This document shows, piece after piece, positions 54,495 through 64,000 of a stretch of 64,000 bases of DNA. This stretch comes from Symbiodinium natans (lineage: Eukaryota > Sar > Dinophyceae > Suessiales > Symbiodiniaceae), in the NCBI GenBank assembly GCA_905221605.1, contig CAJNDS010002287.1, positions 186,001 through 250,000 on the forward strand, written 5' to 3'. The notes under the pieces are model-generated. The model was not told the origin of the DNA. It searched no databases and saw nothing but the letters and a program-made list of their open reading frames with translations. Every line of letters starts with the position of its first letter. The stretch's first letter is position 1. Position numbers and translations under genes: made by a program.

Positions 54495-57400
54495 CTTGGC
54501 AAAGTGCGTCAGGGGTTGCAGATGACTTTGGGGTCTGGTTCATTTTGGGCTCAGAGTTGAAAAGCGGAGAGTTCCAAAGGCTTGCAGTGCTCTTGCCGCA
54601 GGGCCTGGTTTCCCCCCACATGGTTAGAGGAAGTGCCCGGCATCACCATGACAGGTCTGAAACAACCTTTACACACACAAGCACACAAGGACCTAAGTCA
54701 ACAACGCCAAAGAAACCAGGGTCCAAGGTCCAACGCCCTAAATCAAGCGTCAAGCGGCGGGAAGTGTTGTGGTGGTCGTTGTGGTGGTGGCGTCGGTGTC
54801 ATCTGTGATTGTGAGAGAGAGGGAGGAGTGATCGCAATTGAAAATTCCGTTCGGCCCCACGGAAATTGTGAGCGTGGAGCCAGCTGCAACGGTGGTGGCA
54901 GGAAACGTGAAGGGGGTGTCATCGTTGAGGGCGCTCGCAGCGGTGATCAGCGTCGAGCCCCTGAACATCCACACGTCGATACCTCCGCAATGCGCACCCA
55001 GTTCTTTGACATAGCCAGCCACATTCACTGCGTGCGCTGCTGTGAACTTCACCTTGAGGTATTGCTCGTCAGGGTGGTTGCCAGGATGCATAGCAAGAGA
55101 ATTGTCGTCCGCTTTCCCTTCACTGCCCTCTGGAGTAATGAGCACACCGGTGCTTGTGCCAATGCCTGGCATGTCCAGCGGTCCCAAAGCGTTCGGGGTG
55201 ATGAAACAATTCGGTGCTCGCACACCGTTTGCCTGTGTTGTATACTGCAGCATCGTCTCTGTCCCTGTCCCTGGAATGTGGCTGTTCGACGTTGCGAAAG
55301 TCCACCTTCCAAGGCCGCCTGGTGAGTTATAGTCCGCCAGGTCACCTGAGGCAAACGTGCTCGCCGTGTAGTCATCGTGGAGGCTTGCCGCCTTGGCAAA
55401 GTGCGTCAGGGGTTGCAGATGACTTTGGGGTCTGGTTCATTTTGGGCTCAGAGTTGAAAAGCGGAGAGTTCCAAAGGCTTGCAGTGCTCTTGCCGCAGGG
55501 CCTGGTTTCCCCCCACATGGTTAGAGGAAGTGCCCGGCATCACCATGACAGGTCTGAAACAACCTTTACACACACAAGCACACAAGGACCTAAGTCAACA
55601 ACGCCAAAGAAACCAGGGTCCAAGGTCCAACGCCCTAAATCAAGCGTCAAGCGGCGGGAAGTGTTGTGGTGGTCGTTGTGGTGGTGGCGTCGGTGTCATC
55701 TGTGATTGTGAGAGAGAGGGAGGAGTGATCGCAATTGAAAATTCCGTTCGGCCCCACGGAAATTGTGAGCGTGGAGCCAGCTGCAACGGTGGTGGCGGGA
55801 AACGTGAAGGGGGTGTCATCGTTGAGGGCGCTCGCAGCGGTGATCAGCGTCGAGCCCCTGAACATCCACACGTCGATACCTCCGCAATGCGCACCCAGTT
55901 CTTTGACATAGCCAGCCACATTCACTGCGTGCGCTGCTGTGAACTTCACCTTGAGGTATTGCTCGTCAGGGTGGTTGCCAGGATGCATAGCAAGAGAATT
56001 GTCGTCCGCTTTCCCTTCACTGCCCTCTGGAGTAATGAGCACACCGGTGCTTGTGCCAATGCCTGGCATGTCTAGCGGTCCCAAAGCGTTCGGGGTGATG
56101 AAACAATTCGGTGCTCGCACACCGTTTGCCTGTGTTGTATACTGCAGCATCGTCTCTGTCCCTGTCCCTGGAATGTGGCTGTTCGACGTTGCGAAAGTCC
56201 ACCTTCCAAGGCCGCCTGGTGAGTTATAGTCCGCCAGGTCACCTGAGGCAAACGTGCTCGCCGTGTAGTCATCGTGGAGGCTTGCCGCCTTGGCAAAGTG
56301 CGTCAGGGGTTGCAGATGACTTTGGGGTCTGGTGGGGGTCTCATTTTGGGCTCAAAGTTGAAAAGCCGAGAGTTCCAAAGGCTTGCGCAGGGCCTGGTTC
56401 ATTGTTCCAACTTGCGTCTTGTTTCCCCCCACATGGTTAAGGAAGTGCCCGGCATCACCATGACAGGTCTGAAACAACCTTTACACACACAAGGACCTAA
56501 GTCAACAACGCCAAAGAAACCAGGGTCCAAGGTCCAACGCCCTAAATCAAGCGTCAAGCGGCGGGAAGTGTTGTGGTGGTCGTGGTGGTGGTGGCGTCGG
56601 TGTCATCTGTGATTGTGAGAGAGAGGGAGGAGTGATCGCAATTGAAAATTCCGTTCGGCCCCACGGAAATTGTGAGCGTGGAGCCAGCTGCAACGGTGGT
56701 GGCAGGAAACGTGAAGGGGGTGTCATCGTTGAGGGCGCTCGCAGCGGTGATCAGCGTCGAGCCCCTGAACATCCACACGTCGATACCTCCGCAATGCGCA
56801 CCCAGTTCTTTGACATAGCCAGCCACATTCACTGCGTGCGCTGCTGTGAACTTCACCTTGAGGTATTGCTCGTCAGGGTGGTTGCCAGGATGCATAGCAA
56901 GAGAATTGTCGTCCGCTTTCCCTTCACTGCCCTCTGGAGTAATGAGCACACCGGTGCTTGTGCCAATGCCTGGCATGTCCAGCGGTCCCAAAGCGTTCGG
57001 GGTGATGAAACAATTCGGTGCTCGCACACCGTTTGCCTGTGTTGTATACTGCAGCATCGTCTCTGTCCCTGTCCCTGGAATGTGGCTGTTCGACGTTGCG
57101 AAAGTCCACCTTCCAAGGCCGCCTGGTGAGTTATAGTCCGCCAGGTCACCTGAGGCAAACGTGCTCGCCGTGTAGTCATCGTGGAGGCTTGCCGCCTTGG
57201 CAAAGTGCGTCAGGGGTTGCAGATGACTTTGGGGTCTGGTGGGGGTCTCATTTTGGGCTCAAAGCTGAAAAGCCGAGAGTTCCAAAGGCTTGCAGCGCTC
57301 TTGCCGCAGGGCCTGGTTCATTGTTCCAACTTGCTTCTTGTTTCGTGCAACGATTCGCCTTTCCACATGTTACGTGCTTCCCCACGGACAAGAGTCAAGT

Positions 57401-58710
57401 ATACAACGGTAGGCATGTCATCCAGCAGGGCGCGGCTGAAAAAAATTCCTCCACTGTTGAACTGGTACCTGCTTGCACTGCCGCTGATGATGCTAGTAGT
57501 TCTGAAAGCTGTGAGCTTCCTGGCCCCCAAACCATGACAGGCCTGAAAGAGCCTTTAGAAACCTAAATCAACCGCCCCCCAAGGCCAAAAAGCCAAGCTG
57601 CAGGAAGTGTTGTGGTGGGTGTGGCGGTGGTCACGGTGGGGGTGGCTGTCGTGGTCGTCGGGCTGGGGGTTGTTGTTGTTGTTGTGGTGGTCGCTGTCGC
57701 GCTGCTGGTGCTGCTGGTGCTGGTGGTGCTGGTGGTGCTGGTGGCGCTGGTGGTGCTGGTGGTGCTGGTGGTGCTGGTGGCGCTGGTGGCGCTGGTGGTG
57801 CTGGTGGTGCTGGTGGTGCTGGTGGCGCTGGTGGTGCTGGTGGTGCTGGTGGTGCTGGTGGTGCTGCTGGTGCTGCTGGTGCTGCTGGTGCTGGTGGTGC
57901 TGGTGATGCTGGTGGTGCGGTGCTGGTGGTGCTGGTGGTGCTGGTGGTGCTGGTGGTGCTGGTGGTGCTGGTGGTGCTGGTGGTGCTGGTGGTGCTGGTG
58001 GTGCTGGTGGTGCTGGTGGTGCTGGTGGTGCTGGTGGTGCTGGTGGTGCTGGTGGTGCTGGTGGTGCTGGTGGTGCTGGTGATGCTGGTGGTGCTGGTGG
58101 TGCTGGTGGTGCTGGTGGTGGTGCTGGTGGTGCTGGTGGTGCTGGTGGTGCTGGTGGTGCTGGTGGTGCTGGTGGTGCTGGTGGTGCTGGTGGTGCTGGT
58201 GGTTGTGGCGGCAGTCGTGGTGGTGGTGGTGGAACGTGCCCCTATGACGACATACATCGTCGGGCCAACCACACAGTTGGAATGCACTGGCATTGCGCAG
58301 CTGGAAAAGAAGCGGCACTGCACTGAACAATATTTGGCCCTGACCCTCTGGCGGAAACGCGGCCTCTTCTCAGAGATCATGCCGAGCCTGTAGGCGGGTT
58401 TATCGAGATCGAGGTACGCGAGGTAACGACACCCTGAAAGTACGCTGCACACGGACTTGCACTCGGCCAGGCTCGCTTTCTCGACTGTGGCCAAAGCTGT
58501 TCCATCCACGCAGTACTGGCCCGCGAGGGTCGCATCCACTTCGAACTCCAGTTGGCCCGCGAGGTCTTGCGAGTCTTCCCCTTTGGCCGTGAACGTCTTG
58601 TTGACTCGGCCGAGCTGCATGGCGCATGTGTCATCGTGGGCAAAGCCGGACGCGCTCTTCAGCAAAAGATGCCATATGACCATCGCTGCCATGGTTGCCA
58701 TGGCTGCCAT
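53898..58710 (-). CDS. Secreted PAN/mucin-like protein with tandemly duplicated beta-sandwich exons
   Basis: Five exons in one frame phase. Exon 1 (58,710-57,599) has an ATG, a signal peptide ending near ASGFA, a Cys-rich PAN/apple-like segment (AECKSVCSVLSGCRYLAYLD) and a long Ser-Thr-Thr repeat. Exons 2-4 are 57,195-56,560, 56,288-55,653 and 55,391-54,756, 636 nt each. Each starts after AG|G, ends before a GC donor in phase 0, and encodes about 195 domain residues plus a T-rich linker ending TLPA. The last copy (from 54,494) diverges at its end and stops with TAA at 53,898. The protein is likely extracellular or cell-surface, perhaps adhesive. The Ser/Thr repeat frame is broken in this assembly near 57,917. 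Confidence 0.65.
54756..55391 (-). CDS. Beta-sandwich exon copy B
   Basis: Same 636-nt exon as copy C, exactly 897 bases away. Limits: first base 55,391 after AAG, last base 54,756 before GCTTGA. It encodes the conserved DDYTASTF start, Cys in APNC and GAHCGG, and the NCDHSSLSLTIT end strand followed by the Thr linker. Confidence 0.65.
55653..56288 (-). CDS. Beta-sandwich exon copy C
   Basis: Near-identical to copy D at the nucleotide level, including flanking intron. It has the same AG|G acceptor, phase 0 boundaries, poly-Thr linker (eight Thr) and TLPA end before a GC donor. A C/T difference at 56,073 lies inside the copy. Confidence 0.6.
56560..57195 (-). CDS. Beta-sandwich exon copy D (first in gene order)
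   Basis: A 636-nt symmetric phase 0-0 exon after AG|G, ending TLPA before a GC donor. It contains AASLHDDYTASTF at its start, HIPGTGTETMLQYTTQANGV, a core GGIDVWMFRGSTLITAASAL and AAGSTLTISVGPNGIFNCDH, then a poly-Thr linker. The G-x-D-V-x-h-F/Y-x-x-G...AAGxTLxhxVGPxG pattern resembles jelly-roll/carbohydrate-binding-like domains common in bacterial extracellular proteins. That fold assignment is by pattern only. Confidence 0.6.
57599..58710 (-). CDS. Exon 1: signal peptide, PAN-like domain, Ser/Thr repeat
   Basis: ATG at 58,710; residues 1-24 are a hydrophobic signal peptide (MVIWHLLLKSASGFA core). Residues 25-145 contain about ten cysteines, including the AECKSVCSVLSGCRYLAY block typical of PAN/apple-like modules (CxxxC spacing followed by aromatic strand). 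From about residue 160 the repeat STT (AGC ACC ACC) runs for more than 80 residues. The minus-strand frame that begins at the ATG turns into Ala-Pro-Pro near 57,917, while the neighbouring frame resumes STT/SAT and ends TPTTTLPA before the GC donor at 57,598-57,597. The true protein probably stays Ser/Thr-rich throughout. Confidence 0.6.
57690..58205. repeat. 9-bp coding minisatellite (CTGGTGGTG on plus strand)
   Basis: More than 50 tandem copies of a 9-mer that reads AGCACCACC on the minus strand, encoding Ser-Thr-Thr in the gene frame. Variant units (CTGGTGGCG, CTGCTGGTG, CTGGTGATG) concentrate at the left end (57,715-57,915). One unit is shortened by four bases at about 57,917-57,921, shifting frame, and one has three extra bases near 58,119. 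Confidence 0.85.
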
Positions 58711-58744
58711 GGCTGCTGGCCAGGAGATTTTATACTCTTAAGCT

Positions 58745-59610
58745 ACACTGCGCCTCAAACGGCAAATCATCGGACCTACCCCTCCCCAGCCCCCGAACTC
58801 CGAAAAAACAAGCCAAAAGCTTGGAACCTTTGAAATGACTTGAAAACTGCCGTGACGAAGCCGTCGGATCATGCGATACTTGCACCCTCATGCCAACAAC
58901 TGCAGATTCAAGCATCTTTCGAGCAGCCATGCATAAACTTTTGAAGTCACGTTTAACGTGCTTCTCTTTTGGACCCCTCCTCATTCAGACACATTCAGAC
59001 TCACTTGACCAAGCCATTGTTGCAGAAATACCAACGGTATAACTCGACCCCTGGCATGCGCTAGAAATTTCATTCAACCTGCAACTCAACGCTTTCTTCG
59101 TTGCGGAGCGTTGTGCTCAATTCAATTTCTAATTCCCCAAGGACTTCGTATACATTCTACGTAAAAAATGCTGTTCTAAATCCGGGAAAAAATTCTGGCG
59201 AGCCAAACAGTGTTTGTGCACACCCAAGCAGTTTACGACTGGAGTCTGCAGCCCATGTTCATGCGACAAATTGGTGTGTTCACCTGTAGGTTCTTAAAGG
59301 ATTGCCGTCCTCTGACATATGTGCTCCAGTTCTGTACAGCCCTCAATTCTTTGGAGTGTGTTGCTTCTGAACACGTCCAAAACAGCAAGCAAAAACAACC
59401 ACCGCGGCACAGCAAGCCACCGGGTCGGGGAGTGAGAGAGAGAGAGGCAGCGACCTACGCCCGACACCCGGTGATGCAGCGTCCACCCCGACATCAAGGC
59501 AGAGAGCAGGGGCGGCCGTAGGGCGAACCCCCGATGTTCATGCTGTACGATGGGTGACGTGTAACGAAAACGGGTTGGACGTGATCTACTGAGATTGCTT
59601 TCCGATGTTT
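58745..59610. other. Intergenic, nothing recognisable
   Basis: Sequence upstream (5') of the secreted PAN/mucin-like gene. No exon-like frame, repeat array or RNA gene is seen on either strand. It probably contains that gene's promoter, but no motif can be named. Confidence 0.4.
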
Positions 59611-60024
59611 AGATGAATTCTGGACTTACATCTGCGGATGTATTACACCAAATCCAGCAGGGGGACCATCCAGTTGCTATGTGCGATGGTCCCACGACAT
59701 GGCCGCCGTGGCTACCCTGGTGTACCTGCACAGAGAAACATAATCTTTGTGATATCCTCGATCACGCAAGCCGTATATGGTTCAGTCACGTGGTGAACTG
59801 CGCTGTACAAGCCCGAATGTTTTCCTTACCCTCAAAGCACCTGGGTCTGCATTTTGATGTGACACCGCTCGGCTTGCGTTTATGTGCCTTGGGACGCAAA
59901 AGCAAAGGAGCTTCGAGAGGCTCGAAGTTCAACGTCTGCCTCGCAGATGTGAGCGAAAGCGGTCTGTTCCCGTCATGGCGGCGGGCTGTGATCTCCCCTG
60001 TGGGGAGCCCAAGATGACTTTGAG

Positions 60025-60336
60025 TTGTCAACTTTCGATCGCATCGTGTCGCAGAAGCCCAATTACTCCGAGGTTAGCGCGCTTGCCACGTTGAAGGCGT
60101 TGCAGACCGAAAATGGCCAACTCTTCACGATCAAGAGAGCCTACACGTTCGGTTCGAGCCAAGACACTGACACCAACATCAAAGCCACCAACCAATGGCA
60201 GATGACAATCGTCGGATTCGTTTCGCGAGGCCGCCACAGATGGGAGGAGACCTCCCACAGCGAACTTCGGGACACAGACCATTTAAATACCCGAACGGAA
60301 GTACAACATGATTCAAAGCGTTGTCCCTCCTCCTAG
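60025..60336 (+). CDS. Hypothetical exon or small protein
   Basis: A frame of about 100 codons beginning with DDFELSTFDRIVSQKPNYSE (just before the ATG at 60,025) and continuing ATLKALQTENGQLFTIKRAY, ending at a stop near 60,336. Balanced, charged composition and absence of low complexity suggest real coding sequence. An AG lies just upstream (CCCAAG), so it may be an internal exon. A preceding plus-strand frame (59,613-60,017) is in another phase and less convincing. No family is recognised. Confidence 0.3.
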   Translation: MSTFDRIVSQKPNYSEVSALATLKALQTENGQLFTIKRAYTFGSSQDTDTNIKATNQWQMTIVGFVSRGRHRWEETSHSELRDTDHLNTRTEVQHDSKRCPSS

Positions 60337-61149
60337 TCTTCTTCTTCTCAACAACCCGCCACTAACCAGCCCAAGTCCTATCGTCCTACAAAGGTAATTC
60401 TTGGTTACGGGCTCAGCAATTGGACTTCAAGCCCCCTTCAAAGCCCCTTTTTTACCCCCCCCCACCCCTAAACACCCCTTTTAAGCACGATTTAAGTCCC
60501 ACTTTGAGTCCCCCCTTTAAGGCCGTCCCTCAAGTCTTCCCCTTTACGCCCTCTTTGAGTTCCCCTTTAAAGTTCCTCAAGAGTTGCTGTAAAGTCCTCC
60601 CTAGTTACTGGGCCGCCTGAAGACAGCAAGGAGCTGCGCTGGGGGAGACCCGGTGTGCTGGGGGTGTACTGGGTAGATGTGGACGCCCGCTCGCACAGTA
60701 CGACACGGGCCCACGACCCTGTGTAAATGTCTGTCCATGACTGTGCACTTTAGAAGTGTGCTGGTGGCAAAGGACTTCCGCACCTTCCTGTACTGCTGTC
60801 TTTTTGGTTGGCCGTACTGACTTTCTTGGCCAGCATCGGCCTTGCGCACGCAACCATGTGGGGTACGCGAGGACGAGAGGTGCGTTTACAAGGTCCTCGA
60901 TGTGTGGCCAGGCAATTTGGAGCGCCTTGGCGTTTTGGGATGCCTGCCTGGACCGCTGCCGACTGGGGCAAGAGGTGGGCTACTGCGCGTCTGTCGACCT
61001 CTCCACCCGGTCGACTCCGGGTCTGCTGAGCGGGAACTGCGCCGCCGACACATCTGCATGTGGAGCTGGCTGTCGAGGTCTGAAGTGGGGAACCACTGCA
61101 AATATGCGAAAACTGTCTGCTCTGGCGTGCCAAGGGGTTCTCCCACTTT

Positions 61150-62403
61150 TTGCATGGAGCCCGATGTGGTGGGCAATGGGGCCCATACCCCGGTGTGTTC
61201 ATTGAGCTCCTATCCCCTAAAAAGCTCCGCACCGGCCCGGGCGAGAGCAAAGCAATGCAGCCAGTCAATCTCACCATTGCCCTGCTCCTGACAGATGAGC
61301 AGCACAGCCATTTCGCGAACCAACACACACTACCAAGAGTTAGCCAGCTCGAGGTGCTGCCCGGCGGAGCTTCCACCCCGCTTTGGGATGCACTGCTGCA
61401 CATTCCCAAGGAGCGGCAGCATGTCGCATTAGGAATTCCGATGGAAGACTCACCTCTTGATGCCATTCGGCAGCCACACTGGCTACCGGGTTTTCTCACG
61501 GACCTCGTGCTTGTTCTAATCATCGGATTGGTTGTTAAAGGGCATTGGCACGATTTATGGGCCCAGTTGATTCATCCGGAGGTTTGCCAAGTTTTCAGGG
61601 GTAAGCATGAAACGCAAACTGACCAAGCATCGCCAGCCGGAGGCCCAGGGTCCACGAATCCCTTGAATACCTTCCTCACAATTTGGCTCGCTGAGGAGCA
61701 AACTTATGGCAAGGAATGGACTCCGCAGCTACTGACCGGCGTGTTAGCGACGCTACCAGATGCTCCGCTGCCCAGCCAAGAGGACGCCCGGACTCCTGCG
61801 CTGTGGCATGCGGAGTGTCTGCGCCTGCCCCCTGATTCGTTGAGCAAGGAACACGACCCGCGGAACCGAGCAAGTATTTTTGCGCTCGCGGTGGGCCCCA
61901 CCTTCCTGGCGTGTCTCTGCGACACCTTTTGGGGAGCTGATGGCCATCTGGCGGCGCTGCTGGGAGCTTGCTCCTACGGTTTGGCTGCCAATCGCACTTC
62001 CGTATTCATTACTGGAGCGCCTGGCAGTGGCAAAACGCGCTCATGTGCTTTTCTCGGAGTGCTTGTTGCTTGCCTGACGAGTCGACTTACCCTGTACACT
62101 GCTCATGGCAACGAGTCGGTCCGTGCCTATGTCGAGACGGTGGATAGGTTAACGTCAGCCAGCAATGACTTTGTTCGCAATCGCATCACTCGCATACCGG
62201 GCAACAAGGAGAAGGATACTTACAAGCTCCCCTTTGACGCGCATGATGCGTATCGGGGGCTACTTGTAGCCACGACACACGGAACGATCGTGGCACGTAA
62301 CGTTTTGGCTGGCAAATCCAGCATTCCTCGCCAACCCCAGGCTGCCTGGACGGCAAACTCTTTGATCCGGCCGCCCAGTGGCTGGCAGCTACTACAAGGG
62401 TAA
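61150..62403 (+). CDS. Superfamily-1 helicase-like P-loop protein, N-terminal part only
   Basis: 417 codons from ATG 61,150 to a stop at 62,401-62,403; an in-frame Met at 61,255 (MQPVNLTIALL) is an alternative start. It contains hydrophobic LTDLVLVLIIGLVVKG (residues about 115-130), LLGACSYGLAANRTSVFITG, then the Walker A motif GAPGSGKT (about residues 293-300). A TAHGNESVRAYVETV block follows in the position of SF1 motif Ia, then LLVATTHGTIVARNV. No motif II (DExx) or C-terminal RecA-like domain is present. This is the longest stop-free coding-like frame in the window and the only convincing plus-strand one. Related proteins are repeated in dinoflagellate genomes as far as I recall, so it may be a retroposed or truncated family member. 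Confidence 0.5.
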   Translation: MHGARCGGQWGPYPGVFIELLSPKKLRTGPGESKAMQPVNLTIALLLTDEQHSHFANQHTLPRVSQLEVLPGGASTPLWDALLHIPKERQHVALGIPMEDSPLDAIRQPHWLPGFLTDLVLVLIIGLVVKGHWHDLWAQLIHPEVCQVFRGKHETQTDQASPAGGPGSTNPLNTFLTIWLAEEQTYGKEWTPQLLTGVLATLPDAPLPSQEDARTPALWHAECLRLPPDSLSKEHDPRNRASIFALAVGPTFLACLCDTFWGADGHLAALLGACSYGLAANRTSVFITGAPGSGKTRSCAFLGVLVACLTSRLTLYTAHGNESVRAYVETVDRLTSASNDFVRNRITRIPGNKEKDTYKLPFDAHDAYRGLLVATTHGTIVARNVLAGKSSIPRQPQAAWTANSLIRPPSGWQLLQG

Positions 62404-62457
62404 AGAGCAGGCTAGCAGTGTACTCTGCCTTCTCAGTGCTGCCGTTACGCTGGCCTT

Positions 62458-62900
62458 GTGTGGGTCATTGCACGTGCCCACATGGCTTCCAGAGGAGGTG
62501 CGCTGGAATTTCCTTCTTGCGCCAAGAAATACACAGGAGAAGTAGTCGAAATCATGCCACTTTCTGCCTGCCTGCATGAAGGATTCAGACGGATCATACC
62601 AATGAAGCGAGTTTGCTGGGTTCTCGAAGGGCTGCCCTTCCTTTGTCGTGCAGCTAGGAGAAGTCCGAACACAAATTACCCCGATTCACCTCCTTGTCTC
62701 GACCTTCGAGGCCAGAGAGCCACGCGGTTGGTTTACAGACCTGAGTGGCTTCGGCGGGTTGGACAGACCATCGAATGCAGGATTTTGTGAGCAGTCAATA
62801 GCGGCAGCTGATAAATGCATTGTGGCAACGCCTGCCCGACAGCTTGCTGCACTTCGGGTCAGTTACATCGAAACGGGTACAAACGGCCCGTCAACCGCCC
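62458..62900 (+). pseudogene. Coding-like remnants downstream of the helicase-like frame
   Basis: After the stop at 62,401 the same frame reopens (IARAHMASRGGALEFPSCAK). A second frame from about 62,640 then reads VQLGEVRTQITPIHLLVSTF, then EAREPRGWFTDL, and later AADKCIVATPARQLAALRVS. These look like protein but in shifted frames, so either introns or decay interrupt them. They could be the continuation of the helicase-like gene; no DExx motif was found. Confidence 0.3.
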
Positions 62901-63055
62901 CCCCCTACTACGCCGGGTTCTCCCAAGCGCAGCTCCGTGCTTCAGGCAGGGCAGACTTCCAACGATCACTTCCGCGTAGCCCCCTTCTTTCGAAAAGAGA
63001 GAAGAATCGAAGGAAAGAGGAAATAAGTATTCTAACCCTCAGTTTCTTGTTGTTC

Positions 63056-63230
63056 TTCGAAGCTCCCTTCGTCCTCACCTTCGAAGCTTCGAAGCTTCGA
63101 AGCCTTGGTCCTTACCTCCTTCAGACCTTCACACCCCCCCCCCCTCCCCTCCCTCCTTCCCCTCTTCTCCCCCCCCCCTCCGACCCTTCAACTTCGAAGG
63201 CTTCGACAGCTTCGAAGCCCCCTTCGCCGA
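63056..63230. repeat. TTCGAAGC palindromic repeats with C/T tract
   Basis: Tandem CTTCGAAG palindromes at 63,060-63,103 and 63,190-63,230 flanking a C/T-rich stretch (63,120-63,185). Each palindrome can fold on itself. Confidence 0.8.
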
Positions 63231-63462
63231 AGGATAACGGGATGCAGCCCCCTCTATGTCGAGGAAGTGTTCAAAATTTTCGAAGCATCTGCGCGACGGG
63301 CCACATCCAGATCTGAGTTAAACAGCTGGACCGTTGAACTCCAAAGCTCCAATCCAGACAAACCTACGCGTCCGTTCAGCAGACACTTAAGTCGTCTTTA
63401 CACAGAGCGCCGTAATAGCGCCTCAGGGCCTCAAGGCGCTGTGGGCAAGCTGGAAAGACGCT

Positions 63463-63942
63463 TTAGGGCAGGGCCGCCTGGACACAGGCCTTCTTCGCGG
63501 ATGCGTCGTAGCATGTGCGCATCAGTCGCATGATAGGCTCTCTCAGGGCCACCGCGACCGCCGAGCAGCCGCTGGCCGCCTGGCACAAAGGAGATCCCTG
63601 CACCCTTTGAGTGCCCCTGCGCATTTGCCTCAAGTTGGTCCTCTGACGCACAAACCATGCCAATTGAATCTGGCGAACGCTCCGCACAGTATGAATCCGT
63701 CCGGCAAGCAACTTCACGGCGAGGATGGAAGCGAGCCACAGGGCTGTGTCTCGTCCACCTCCACGTCCATGCAGCCCAATGGCTCCGTCGATAGGGAGGT
63801 GGCAGGCCCCCACTGAGTGACCAAGAGGAGGACGTGGGCACCCGCGGACTCTGCAGTCCGGAGGTGTGGAAGCAGACAGCCAAGCAGTGCCTGAACCCTT
63901 AAGGGTTAGGCGGCTTACCGACGACTGCTCCCGCGTCCGCAC
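63463..63942 (-). CDS. Unassigned open frame near right edge
   Basis: 159 codons on the minus strand, including LLAGRIHTVRSVRQIQLAWF and VAVALREPIMRLMRTCYDAS. Two other frames over the same bases are also open for more than 70 codons, so evidence for coding is weak. No family is recognised. Confidence 0.15.
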   Translation of the reverse strand: MRTREQSSVSRLTLKGSGTAWLSASTPPDCRVRGCPRPPLGHSVGACHLPIDGAIGLHGRGGGRDTALWLASILAVKLLAGRIHTVRSVRQIQLAWFVRQRTNLRQMRRGTQRVQGSPLCQAASGCSAVAVALREPIMRLMRTCYDASAKKACVQAALP

Positions 63943-64000
63943 GCAGTGGCAGCACGCCGCTTGAGGTGGTTATGGCCGTTGCCGTCAGGGCTTGCGGGCA

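Larger units (their letters stand above)
53911..57330 (-). repeat. 897-bp tandem duplication (exon plus intron), four copies
   Basis: Units start near 53,911, 54,808, 55,705 and 56,612, with spacings of 897, 897 and 907 bases. Introns and exons are almost identical between units, indicating very recent duplication or gene conversion. The 907-base spacing reflects small indels in the intron near 56,335-56,445, where one copy has GTGGGGGTCT and rearranged short segments. The last unit degenerates after about 57,330. Confidence 0.85.

Noticed and set aside
56335-56360. Resemblance to the dinoflagellate spliced-leader end (CATTTTGGGCTCAAAG)
   Set aside because: One base longer than the known 3' part, no upstream CCGTAGCC, and it lies inside a repeated intron on the strand opposite to the gene.
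54582-57129. Plus-strand open frames of 160-247 codons repeated four times
   Set aside because: They overlap the minus-strand duplicated exons. The minus frame has domain-like sequence, splice signals and conserved phase, while the plus frames end at unit junctions.
57563-58330. His-Gln-rich frame (HQHHQHHQ) of 255 codons
   Set aside because: Alternative frame of the Ser-Thr-Thr minisatellite. Only its last part (Thr-rich, ending TLPA) is likely coding, as continuation of exon 1.

Overview
This window looks like nuclear DNA of a eukaryote, most likely a dinoflagellate or a close alveolate relative. No prokaryotic operon, rRNA, tRNA or CRISPR array is visible. Coding sequence sits in very short exons (about 40-110 nt) separated by introns of roughly 200-1,000 nt. 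Most acceptors that can be read are followed by G (AG|G), and donors are a mix of GT and GC. All multi-exon genes that can be recognised lie on the minus strand one after another, and interstitial TTTAGGG arrays recur. AG|G acceptors, GC donors and co-directional genes are established dinoflagellate traits; the taxonomic call is an inference from them. The exon calls were made by eye from reading frame plus splice signals and are approximate to a few bases unless stated.

Layout, in minus-strand transcription order (high to low coordinates). (1) 58,710-53,898: a secreted protein with a signal peptide, a Cys-rich PAN/apple-like segment, a Ser/Thr mucin-like repeat, then four near-identical exons from an 897-bp tandem duplication, each encoding one beta-sandwich-like domain. 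(2) 51,948-47,244: scattered exons of an unrecognised protein. (3) 46,720-26,304: a HAD-superfamily hydrolase. Its motif-I exon lies at 46.7 kb, while the cap and motifs II, III and IV lie at 29.8-26.3 kb. The implied intron of about 17 kb holds nearly all the satellite DNA of the window. (4) 25,680 to beyond base 1: about 50 micro-exons of one or more very large proteins of extracellular character, 3' end outside the window.

The satellite block (30.0-43.5 kb) has AT-rich palindromic 9-mer arrays (TTTAAATAA), GGCCAAATTT-type palindromic arrays, and a higher-order repeat of about 2.2-2.4 kb. That unit is itself built from a 56-bp minisatellite, telomere-like sequence, a 10-bp CCCCTTACAC array, AT-rich sequence, a 125-bp satellite and an (AGT)n tract. 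At 44.25-45.63 kb is a 1.4-kb element bounded by 309-bp direct repeats.

To the right (59-64 kb) the plus strand carries a 417-codon frame with a P-loop (GAPGSGKT) resembling the N-terminal half of a superfamily-1 helicase, and some unassigned exon-like frames. A small family of roughly 70-100-bp inverted-repeat elements (MITE-like) is scattered through introns and intergenic DNA.
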